Positions 12,647 to 21,228 of a stretch of DNA of 64,000 bases are shown piece after piece. Position 1 is the first letter of the stretch; every line of letters starts with the position of its first letter. The translations under genes and the position numbers were made by a program. The notes beneath the pieces are model-generated. The model saw only the letters and a list, made by a program, of their open reading frames with translations. It did no database searches and was not told where the DNA came from. Origin of the DNA: Alisma plantago-aquatica (taxonomy: Eukaryota > Streptophyta > Magnoliopsida > Alismatales > Alismataceae); assembly GCA_963693085.1 (NCBI GenBank), contig OY856409.1:518980803-519044802 (forward strand), given 5' to 3'.

Positions 12647-14780
12647 TGTAGGGAAATACAACATCAGATAGGCTGTGGAAACAAAAATTTACTGACATAT
12701 TTCCCATTAACCAACGGATCTGGTCAACAACTATATAATAGAAAGGATGATTTCACGAAGATATACCTGGTTATGGAGCAAGTCCAACAAAAATTCTCAT
12801 CGATGTAGATGTGCACTCTATTTTGGATAATGTATGTGCATCTCCTAGGTGTACTGGGACTCATCTGAAGTCTCCTCTACAGACATCAGACTCAAACATC
12901 GTCATATGTAGCAAATCCTCTCATCACATACTGTTGGTTGATGTCATCCTCCTTAGAGATGGGAAAAGGTCGCATCACCTCTAGAGAAGTCTACATGGAC
13001 CAACTAGAACTCCTGTCTGTTCTAGTGGAGTTGTCCCTCCCGTTGGTGTACTAGTCACCAACCTGCTCTCCCACAACAATGACCCTCAGTTGTTTCTCTC
13101 CCATAGCTATCCCTCCCTAGTTGGGTAGGACTTGATTGGGCTCTCTTGGTTTCCAAAACCAGAGAGGACACAAATTATCAGAGTAACTGATTCTCAATTG
13201 TCTGTGTTGTGTTTTGAGAAGCTCCCAATACTCCTCTATTTATAGTAGAGGACAGGGTCAGGGTTCCCAGTCTATGAGGGAGTGGAAGGGACCGGAAGAT
13301 CTCAAATTTTTGCAACAATTCTAGAAAATTCATAGCATGCGACAACCGAACGGCCGTCTGGCAACACAGACGATTGTCTAGCATGTGAGACAGTCGTCTC
13401 ACACTGAGAGATGGTCATTTTGTAGTTTCTCAATTTTGTACGTATGTCGACATTTCAATTCTAATTAGTGCACCTCATGACGTCAGCACCAATCCTATAT
13501 GCAATCGAATTACACCCCTGGAACAACCGTTTGGTGCATGTGAGACAAGCGTCTGGCACCACCTAAGATGGTCATCTTGCACAAGTGAGACAGGCATCTC
13601 ACAGGTCAGGTTAGGCTGAATTCTAGCCAATGTACAATATAATCAACCTGATACTCCAAATGGCTGTTTCAACACTTGAACTGATAGTTTGACAGTCCAG
13701 TCAACTGATATTGCATGAATTGAATACCTAAACACTTTAGTAATCAATCCAATCATCATTCAATATTAAACTCCTCTTCTAGATGAGTTCCTATGTGTGT
13801 GACCCTGTTGGTCCCATATTACGTTGGTAGTGAATGTCCATAACAACTTATGACATCACAAGAAATGAAAGGTTTCTAGTCACACATCATTGCTACCCAA
13901 GTATTAGAGAGCAACTTCAACCTACAATCTGTGTATGGTGTTATACTATTTGTATAGTTCCTTTATCACTGATATCCAAATTGAACTAGAGGCATGGAAC
14001 AGTCATCCTCATCATTATTCAATCTTGTTTCTTAAACTAGAGTAGACTGTTTGAGATATATGTAAGCTCAATATTACATATTGACTCATATGTGCGTGGC
14101 CGCACATTTCTTAGTCTCTCTAATCAAGAGGCCTTGGATATCATACTCCCTTAGGAGGGACAAGTCCCATCTCTATCACTCAGAGTCAGTCCCCATATGT
14201 CACAGTCACCCAATCATCACCTTTATAACAACCCATGTTTCAGGATTGCGTTTAATGATGTCAAATCATACCAAATGACATGTGATGAGTGCGGTGATTT
14301 TAGGTCTAAAAACCATAAACACCACCATCACTATAAGACGTGACTCTGACTTACCCAGTTAAGGTTTCCATGTATCACTCTTATGGTGGGTTTGTCTGAT
14401 ACCCTATTCTCTAACATGTATTTGTGTGCTTGGTTTGATATCGCCACGTCATGACCAATGAGATTATGTCATCAACAAACTCACATTCTGATTTTATATG
14501 TCATTGCTGTCTATTTACCTTCCACAATAACAACTGATTAGAGACATTACAAGAATGCATATACTCTTAACATCCGTATGATCTCATTGTTCAGGTTCTC
14601 AACCTGAATACATATGTCATCAAGTAATATCATTCTCTAGACATTTATTATGTTATTTCATTATCTCAAAACTGAACAAACAGTATAAATTGAAGCTTGC
14701 CTTTATTATTAATCAAATTATTTACAAGTTATGCCATTACAATCATCATATGATTGGCCCTTTTGGCATACATACCAACA
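12647..14780 (-). repeat. Copia-1 right LTR (5' LTR in element orientation)
   Basis: About 2,134 bp from TGTAGGG at 12647 to ...CATACCAACA at 14780, so it begins TG and ends CA. It is homologous to the left LTR but longer; the extra part around 13380-13980 has repeated GTCGTCT/GACAG motifs. Minus-strand TATA-like CTATAAATAG lies at 13245-13236. It ends 33 bp before the LINE coding start at 14813. Confidence 0.75.
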
Positions 14781-14812
14781 ACTCCTAGACACACCAGATT
14801 CATATCTCAATA

Positions 14813-15046
14813 ATGTCATTGCTATCATGGAACACAAGGTATTGGGGAACCCACAAAGAAGAAATAAATCATAGACTGGATTTCAAAAATTTTAATGTGT
14901 CTTTACATGCTCTTCTAGAGATGAAAATTAAACATGAAAATAAAGATAGTGTGATTCAAATGTTCCCGTATGAGTGGAAATGCATTTACAACCATGAAGA
15001 GGTGGATCTAGGATGTGTTTGTGAGGGGTGGGACCCCAATGTTTAG
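14813..15046 (+). pseudogene. LINE-A endonuclease, N-terminal part
   Basis: Open stretch of 77 codons starting at the ATG (MSLLSWNTRYWG). It matches the start of LINE apurinic-type endonucleases (SWN motif; LLEMKIK with the metal-binding Glu; ending near GWDPNV). Coding breaks off where the inserted LINE fragment begins. The domain resumes after 15724. Confidence 0.75.
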
Positions 15047-15720
15047 GAGGTCACTAACTGAGCTAGCCTTCAGTTCGGTAGAAAGTATTAAAGATGGAAC
15101 TCACCAAGAGGATGGAGGATGGCAGCCACCAGATCTAAATTGATGGAAAATCAATACTGATGCGACCTTCCGGAGTAAGAAGACACTCTCGACAATTGCT
15201 ATTGTCTGTAGAGACTGGAATGGAAGATGGATAGGTGGCTGGGGTAAGAAAATCTATGCCAATAGTGTGCTAGAAGCTGAGGTCAGAGCTGTTCACTGCG
15301 CAGTTGAGGTGAGTAGTGATTTTGCGTGCAACCAAATCAGTTTTGAAACTGACTCACAGAAGACTATAGAGACTATTGAAGGTGATATACAACATTATCC
15401 GAAGTTGTTGCCATGGTTAACTGATATCCAGAACGGGTGGAAGGAGAATTGGAAGCTTCACCATGTCCCAAGAGAGAGAAATAAGGTGGCTGATGGCCTT
15501 GCAAAACATCACCAAAAATCCAAGGACGGTTCCTTAGTATAAAGGGTACCTCCTAGTAGCCTAGTTAATAATGTTAATTCTGATTCCTGTAATGGTAGTA
15601 GTACTACCAAATTTATTTCTGCTGAAGGGTCTGTATGCTGTAATGATCCCAAAGATTTTGCTTGCACGAGAGGGGCGAGATGAATAAAAACCCTCTGACT
15701 TCTCTAAAAAAAATAAAAAT
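15047..15720 (+). mobile_element. 5'-truncated LINE fragment inserted in LINE-A
   Basis: Between the two halves of the LINE-A endonuclease lies an RNase H coding end, a 3' untranslated region, a GATGAATAAAAACCC polyadenylation-type block and an A-rich tail (15704-15720). This is the structure of a 5'-truncated LINE insertion. LINE-A itself ends without RNase H after its zf-RVT tail, so this piece comes from a different LINE lineage. Target duplication is not clear because the 5' boundary is uncertain. Confidence 0.65.
15144..15542 (+). pseudogene. LINE-type RNase H domain (RVT_3)
   Basis: Reads WKINTDATF, then IVCRDWNGRWIGGWG, VLEAEVRAVHCA, FETDSQ and RERNKVADGLAKHH. All four catalytic positions of the family are present: Asp in NTDA, Glu in EAEVRA, Asp in ETDSQ and Asp in NKVADG. 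This domain removes RNA from RNA/DNA hybrids during target-primed reverse transcription. It is uninterrupted from the WKINTDA start to the stop at 15540-15542, but an in-frame TGA lies directly upstream and the rest of the protein is missing. It is an unusually well kept domain in decayed surroundings. Confidence 0.75.
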
Positions 15721-15723
15721 AAT

Positions 15724-16190
15724 GCAGGGATAAAGTTGCTAATTTCTATTGTGTATGCATTTAATTTGGCATAAAAAAGAAGCAGTCTTTGGCATGACTT
15801 GGAAAACCTTGCCACGTGTATTGATAAGGAATGCACGGTACTTAGATATTTTAATAACAATAGGTTGTATAGAGAAAAGAAAGGGGACCTACCAGTTCCT
15901 AAAGGGTAAATAATGATTTCGATAAGATGATAAACATAGATGATTTATTTGAAACTCTAATGGTTGGTGGGGATCTCTGTACCTGGAACAATGAACATGA
16001 GGCCAATGAAAAAATAGCAAGCACGTTGGATAGAGTGTTGGTGAATGAAAAGTGGTTGAATGTCTTCCCCAACTTGTAAGTCAAAGTTGAGATATCAGAT
16101 ATCAGTGATCATGCTCTGTTCATAGTGGAGGAATCTGACAAAAAGATGAAAAAAAGATCATTCATATTTCTAAATTACTGGGATGACTGA
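15724..16190 (+). pseudogene. LINE-A endonuclease, C-terminal part
   Basis: Fragments in several frames: LLISIVYAFN, SLWHDLENLA, then CTWNNE...ASTLDRVLVNEKWLNVF and ISDHALFIV. The last holds the catalytic Asp-His of the endonuclease family (SDH at 16104-16112). Stops and frameshifts break it. The order and spacing match plant LINE ORF2. Confidence 0.75.
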
Positions 16191-16439
16191 GAAGGTTTTA
16201 AAAAGATAGTATAAACTAAATGAGATGTCCCAGTCAAAGGCAATCCTATGTACATTTTCATGAAGAAGTTGATGAACACAAAAGCAACATTAAAGAAGTG
16301 GGCCAAAGAGGAGATGAATATCCTAATGATGCCGAACAAAATTGGAAGTGAATACAAGGACACTAGGGAGGCACTTATGAAAGTGACTAAAAGATGGGGA
16401 CAAAAATACCGAACATTACAATAGTGTAGTCAGGATAAG

Positions 16440-17728
16440 AGATATTGGTAACATCATATTTGAATTAATCAATGAAGATGGCTGTGTGGTGAAGAGACAA
16501 AAAGACATAGAGGATCATGTTACTCAATTCTACTCTACTTTGTATAATGAAGAGTTCCAAGGAGAGATAGTAAAAGATGAATTGAAATGGAATTTCAAAC
16601 TTTCCTCCACCCACAACAATATTCTCACTAGGGAGACAAATGGGAAAGAGATTCAAGAAACACTTTGGAGTATTGGGGTAAACAAATCACCTAGTACATA
16701 TGGATTTAATGCTTTCTTTTATAGGAGAGTTTGGCACATAATTAAAGAAGACTTGTTGGATATCATTAAATGGTTCATGGAAGGTGGAAATATGGTGAGA
16801 TAGGTAAATCATTCCTTTTTGGTACTCAACTGAAGGTGAAGAATTGCCTCCTCTCTATTTTAGACCTATTGCATGTTTCTTTATGCAATGCAAAATTTTG
16901 GCTAAACTTTTGGCAGACAGATTAAAGCTAGTTCTCCTATATCTAATATATTAAAAGCAAGGTAAATTTGTCCAAGGAAGGAGTATTAGTTATCGTGCCC
17001 TTCTTAGAGGAGAATTCCCAATGGATTTTAATGTTAAGAGAGGAAGTATAAAAGTGTGCTTGAAGCTTGATGTCTCCAAAGCCAATGATGATGTTAGATG
17101 GGAAAATATATGGTGAATAAAGAAGGAGATGAAGTTCAACGACCTGTGGATAGGTTGGATGCAACATTATGAAAGAACTACAAATTTCTCTATTTTAGTG
17201 AATGGTACAATGAGTTGCACCGAGATGATCATTTGTCCCCTCCCTTTTTACTCTGGTGATGGAATATTTCTCTCTGTTAATAAAGAAAGTAGAAGAACAA
17301 AAGAAATTATAACATTCACGGTGCATGTCACAAAAGTTTCCAACCATCTGATTTTGCTGATGACGTGCTAGATTTTATGATAGCAAAGGTAAACTATCTA
17401 AAGGAGCTGAAAAATATTCTAGAATACTTTAGGGAGCAAATATAATTGTGCACTAATAAAAACAAGACAAATCTCTTTGTTTCCAAGAATCCTTGTAGGT
17501 AGTTTATCATCTAGCCTAGGTTATGAATGTACAGGTGGGCACACTCCTACTAAATATTTTGATTTCCCTCTTGTTGGGGGGAATCTGATGGTCAAGTATT
17601 TTGGAAAATGTATTGACAAACTAGATGAAATGATAGCAAGATGGCCAACTACTAAAACATCCATAGTGGGTAGAGTTACTCTCATACGGTCTGCTATAGA
17701 ACAACTTCTTATCTTTTGGACACAATAA
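16440..17728 (+). pseudogene. LINE-A reverse transcriptase, broken
   Basis: Blocks typical of plant LINE reverse transcriptase appear in order: LWSIGVNKSPSTYGFNAFF, FRPIACF...ILAKLLADRLK, GKFVQGRSISYRALL, CLKLDVSKANDDVRWENIW (catalytic Asp), FADDVLDFM with the Asp-Asp pair at 17353-17364, and LVGGNLMVKYFGKCIDKLDE...RVTLIRSAIEQL. The catalytic residues are retained although stops (for example at 16801 and after 17371) and frameshifts prevent a full protein. Confidence 0.85.
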
Positions 17729-18084
17729 GGAGAAATTCATGATACAATTCTAGATAGGATGGACATGAAGATATCAAGTTTTCTACCAGGTGGGCTCCTG
17801 TCATCCTATGAAATATAGCCGGATTACCTTTTTGAAAGAATAAGGTGGGATGGATTAAAAAACAACTAGAACAATTGCAAGATGGTGAATATGAGAAGAA
17901 TAAAATAGATGATAAAGAATTGAAACCTTTTGGGCTAGATGGATGAATAAAAGATACCACAGAGGTCTAGACTTCTCGCCAGATACAAGAGTAGGTAATT
18001 CTAGAGAAATCAATAGAATGATAGAGGCTTGATAAGAAGTAAATATGAATTTCAGAATCAATGTACATGGTGATTGGGAGCTAA

Positions 18085-18345
18085 TAAACTCCAAACTATC
18101 TATATGGGAGTTGGTAAGACAAAGAAGGGATCCAATTGATTGTATGAAATGCATTTGGCATAAAGAACACATTCCTAGATGGATGTTGTAAATTTTCAAG
18201 ATGTATCATGGAGTGTTTGCTACTAAAGCAAAAATTCAGAGTTGGAATGAAAATACATATTTCAGCTGCAGTTTGTGCAATGTGGAAGAGGAAAAGCTTC
18301 AACATTTATTCTTCTGTTGTGCATTCACAAGGAGAGTACGGGTGC
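18085..18345 (+). pseudogene. LINE-A zf-RVT domain
   Basis: In the frame continuing from the reverse transcriptase one reads DPIDCMKCIWHKEHIPRWML, then a stop, then ATKAKIQSWN and CSLCNVEEEK...HLFFCCAFTRR. The paired cysteines and the HLFFCC block define the zinc-binding zf-RVT domain of plant LINE ORF2. The CACTA element is inserted a few bases after RRV. Confidence 0.75.
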
Positions 18346-18348
18346 TGA
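18346..18348. other. Target-site duplication TGA, left copy
   Basis: TGA immediately before the CACTA terminus at 18349. An identical TGA follows the right terminus at 25527-25529. A 3-bp duplication is the rule for CACTA elements. Confidence 0.9.
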
Positions 18349-18362
18349 CACTACTACAGAAA
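18349..18362 (+). repeat. CACTA-2 left terminal inverted repeat
   Basis: CACTACTACAGAAA, identical to the reverse complement of 25513-25526. Confidence 0.95.
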
Positions 18363-18379
18363 TAGCATTCAGTGTCACT

Positions 18380-18792
18380 TTTCTAGGCGTCAGTTATTAA
18401 GGAAAACCGACGCCTAACATATAAGGCGTCAGTTGTTTAAGCAAACCGACGTCTATATTCAAAGACCAGCCAGACACGGGTACCGCTTTGTATTAAGCAT
18501 CGGTTGTTTATAAAGAACCGACGCTTAAAGTCGCCCGCAAAATCCATATTTCGATCAAAAAAAATAGTGTCATTGTCAGCGTCGGTTATATACGTAGAAA
18601 ACCGACGCCTATGTGCGATGAAAATTTGCGCGGAAAGTGTCACTTTCAGCGTCAGTTATACACGGATAACCGACGCTGAAGGTGGTTCCCGCCAAACATT
18701 TTCATGAAAATATCGTCCAATTGGTCGTCGGTTGTTGCAAACAACCGATGCTAAATCTGTTTAGGCGTCGGTTGTTTTAAACAACCGACGCT
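18380..18792. repeat. CACTA-2 left subterminal hairpin array
   Basis: Seven short palindromic pairs of the form GGCGTCGGTT-spacer-AACCGACGCC, starting near 18386, 18424, 18496, 18578, 18648, 18727 and 18764, with spacers of only a few to about 15 bases. Each pair could fold as a small hairpin. Subterminal motifs of this kind bind transposon-encoded proteins in the En/Spm system; binding here is inferred. Confidence 0.85.
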
Positions 18793-19308
18793 ATTTTGGA
18801 ACTTTATAACCCGCGATGCCCGACTCTTCCCCTTTCTTCTGTTTCATTGCGAGCCCGTTTTTCTTCTGTTGCCGTCGATTTCCCTTTTTCTCTGCTCCTT
18901 CCTCTCCACAACAGCGCCGCCGTGCCACCACTGCTACTCCGGCGCCCCTTCTCCGCCGCACCCCCTTCTCCTGTGCTGCTGCTCCTTCTCCTCCGCCTGC
19001 CTGCCCACCGCCGCCTGCCACTGCCGCCTGTCTGCCTGCCGCCGCCTGGCCGCCTGCCTGCCGCCGCCTGGCCGCCTGCCTGTCTGCCGCCGCCTGACGC
19101 TCCCTGCTCGTCGGAGTCGCTGCCGCTGGTTCTGGAGCTCGCCGGCCGCCGCCCACGTACTCAACCAGCTCGACCTCGCCCTACTCTGCTTGCCCAGGTA
19201 CCTGCCGACCTACCCAGGCGCGAAATTGGTTCTTTATGTGCCGACCTAATCTGCTTGCGCGAAATTGGCTCCCTACTCTGCTTGCTTAATATGCCTAATC
19301 TGCTTTAA
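18792..19308 (+). other. GC-rich leader region of CACTA-2 with 22-bp repeats
   Basis: A strongly GC-rich, pyrimidine-biased island in an AT-rich element. It follows an ACTTTATAAC box and holds 22-bp tandem units built from GCCGCCTGCCT (about 19016-19096). All three plus frames are open for long stretches and give leucine/proline/alanine/cysteine-rich peptides, which is expected from composition alone. It is probably promoter-proximal 5' exon or untranslated leader. The low-complexity peptide on either strand should not be taken as a gene without transcripts. Confidence 0.55.
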
Positions 19309-20093
19309 GTGGTCCTAATATCATAACATGATAGTTTTATAATCATGGCTAAACATAATATGAACTAGATCTTTTTATGTCATTAAATCAATGAACTTAG
19401 GAATTGGGGGTTCAAGAATAACCCTAATGATAACAGGATAATAAGGAAACCTAAACTCTAGATTAGGACTTGAGTAGCGTTTAATGTTATTATATGATTT
19501 GTGGCACTTTAGGATGTATATACATGCAACAAAAGTTAATTGCTTGGTTTTCTTATTTTCTTGGATAATATACTCAGTGAATTAATGTATGATTTGCATG
19601 GATCACCATCAAGGTACGTGGTTGTACTTATGATTATATGTATTTACTTCCTATGTTTGTCAAGGTTTCTTGAAGATTGAATAAGTGATAGATGCTGGAT
19701 GTTTATTTATTTCATGCAAATTATAAAGTCCTTATGATTATCACATTAAGTAAATCATGATATTCTGAACCCTAGGTTACACAGATTGAAAGGTAACACA
19801 CTTTGTCCTAAGTTGCTAATTTTTATTCTAATATGAACTCTAGTCTCATCTATCCATGTTGCCTATAGTTTATAACATTGCATTGTGAATTATTGCATGT
19901 TTGAAACTATTAAATTCTTGATTTATTATTTAATAATGCTCTATATATTAGGTACTTATCATGTCTATTAAAATCCTACCAGTATAATTATGTGATCCCA
20001 ACATATTAGGATTAACCATGTTGTTGGCCTAGAAACCCGTCCAAGATTGACTCATTAGGAGTAAATCTTGGATAGTCCCCGGTTTGGGACTGT
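19309..20093 (+). other. AT-rich spacer in CACTA-2
   Basis: No coding potential seen. By position it is likely intron or untranslated leader between the GC-rich leader and the transposase remnant. The last 60 bases (AAATCTTGGATAGTCCCC...) are shared with CACTA-1. Confidence 0.5.
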
Positions 20094-20286
20094 TCTTGAA
20101 CACCTAATCTCACTTAGGATGTAAGTGTATAATGTGTATTGGGTTTTCGAGAAAATTTTGGTAGCATTTCCCCGTTTGTTCTCTAAGTACATATGTACTT
20201 AGAGAACAGTGGGGAAATGCTGCCGAAATTTTCTTGAAAACCCAATACACATTATACACTTACTAGTGAGATTAGGTGTTCAAGGA
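20094..20286. repeat. Long inverted repeat, arms about 95 bp, in CACTA-2
   Basis: Near-perfect palindrome centred on GTACATATGTAC at 20187-20198. The left arm begins TCTTGAACACCTAATCTCACT, and the right arm ends with its complement AGTGAGATTAGGTGTTCAAG. The arms differ by a 7-base gap and a few mismatches. There is essentially no loop. The same repeat, more decayed, is in CACTA-1 (1630-1855), so it is a family feature and not a chance fold. Confidence 0.9.
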
Positions 20287-20294
20287 TGGGATAG

Positions 20295-21071
20295 GTGGTA
20301 CACATTTATTATATCGAGGAACATACCAATTTCATAAAGAGACAACATCCTCAAGCAAGTTCAATGTGGCTTGCTAGAGAGCATAATAAGACTTTTACTA
20401 AGTGGTTTGAAGATAAAGTCTTACATCAACTATCTCAAACACCAAATGATATTACAGAAACTATCAAATGCCTCGCCTTTAAACCAAAACTGAATGTTAT
20501 GTCTTATGAAGGGTTTGACATTAATGGATTCACATATTACACAAAGCGCCAAGATGATAAGAGTGTCGTCCAAAATAGTGGGGTCACTCTTCAAGCGTCG
20601 ACTATGTACTTTGCAAGTGCAAAGGATAAGAGTCCACGTGAAGCTAAAATGTCATATTACAGTGTCATTGAGGACATTTGGGAGTTTGACTACATAGATT
20701 TCAAAATTCCGCTCTTTAAATGTAATTGGGTTGATAACACCAAAGGAGTTATAGTGGATGAATTGGGTTTCACTTTGGTGAACTTTGAAAAGATTGGCGA
20801 GAAGGGTGAACCATTCATATTGGCACCACAGGAAAAACAAATATTCTATATCGATGATCTTGCGAATGATAAATGGTCGGTTGTTCTTCATGATAAAAGA
20901 CAGTTCATTGAAGATCCTATAGATGAAGTAGAGTACTATGATAAGTATGATGACTCCAGTCCATTCTCAGTTGGGTTGCCCACTCCACAAAATATTGAAG
21001 CTAATGATGACTTATATGTGCGCGGAGATCACAATGAAGGATTGTTAATTGATAAAAGATCACAATTTTAG
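20295..21071 (+). pseudogene. TNP2 C-terminal tail with DUF4216, transposase core deleted
   Basis: A 258-codon open stretch with no ATG at its head (the first in-frame start is GTG). Residues 1-40 are the end of TNP2 (WLAREHNKTFTKWFEDK). Residues about 85-200 are a well kept DUF4216 domain (SYYSVIEDIWEFDY, FKIPLFKCNWVDN, DELGFTLVNFEKIGEKGEPF, WSVVLHDK). The acidic end reaches the stop at 21069-21071. In full elements DUF4216 is the C-terminal part of the TNP2 gene. Here the whole catalytic part is missing: the sequence passes from the inverted repeat and its GGGATAGGTGGTACACAT flank straight into the tail. CACTA-1 has the matching flank followed by the intact TNP2 start, so this is an internal deletion. 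Confidence 0.9.
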
Positions 21072-21086
21072 AGACATGTATGTTTA

Positions 21087-21213
21087 TACAAATGCTAAAT
21101 GTTTGCCTTTTTCTAGTTAATACAAATGCTAAATGTTTGCCTTTTTCTAGTTAATACAAATGCTAAATGTTTGCCTTTTTCTAGTTAATACAAATGCTAA
21201 ATGTTTGCCTTTT
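21087..21213. repeat. 34-bp tandem repeat, about 3.7 copies
   Basis: The unit TACAAATGCTAAATGTTTGC plus CTTTTTCTAGTTAA is repeated three full times from 21087 and once partly from 21189 with no differences seen. It lies between the transposase remnant and the second gene. Confidence 0.95.
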
Positions 21214-21228
21214 AAATGACATTTTCAG

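Larger units (their letters stand above)
9567..14780 (-). mobile_element. Copia-1: rearranged Ty1/copia LTR retrotransposon
   Basis: Two related LTRs (9567-11020 and 12647-14780) flank a 1.6-kb internal region with Copia reverse transcriptase/RNase H remnants on the minus strand. The primer-binding site complement lies just left of the right-hand LTR, and a polypurine tract complement lies just right of the left-hand LTR, as expected for minus orientation. Most of gag, protease and integrase is missing. A second, decayed primer-site-like sequence (9554-9565) lies outside the left LTR. This suggests the left LTR was once the middle LTR of a tandem array. Confidence 0.75.

Noticed and set aside
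18791..19308. Overlapping long open frames on both strands (up to 170 codons) in the GC-rich leader
   Set aside because: All frames are open because of GC-rich, repeat-driven composition. The peptides are low-complexity and no domain is visible.
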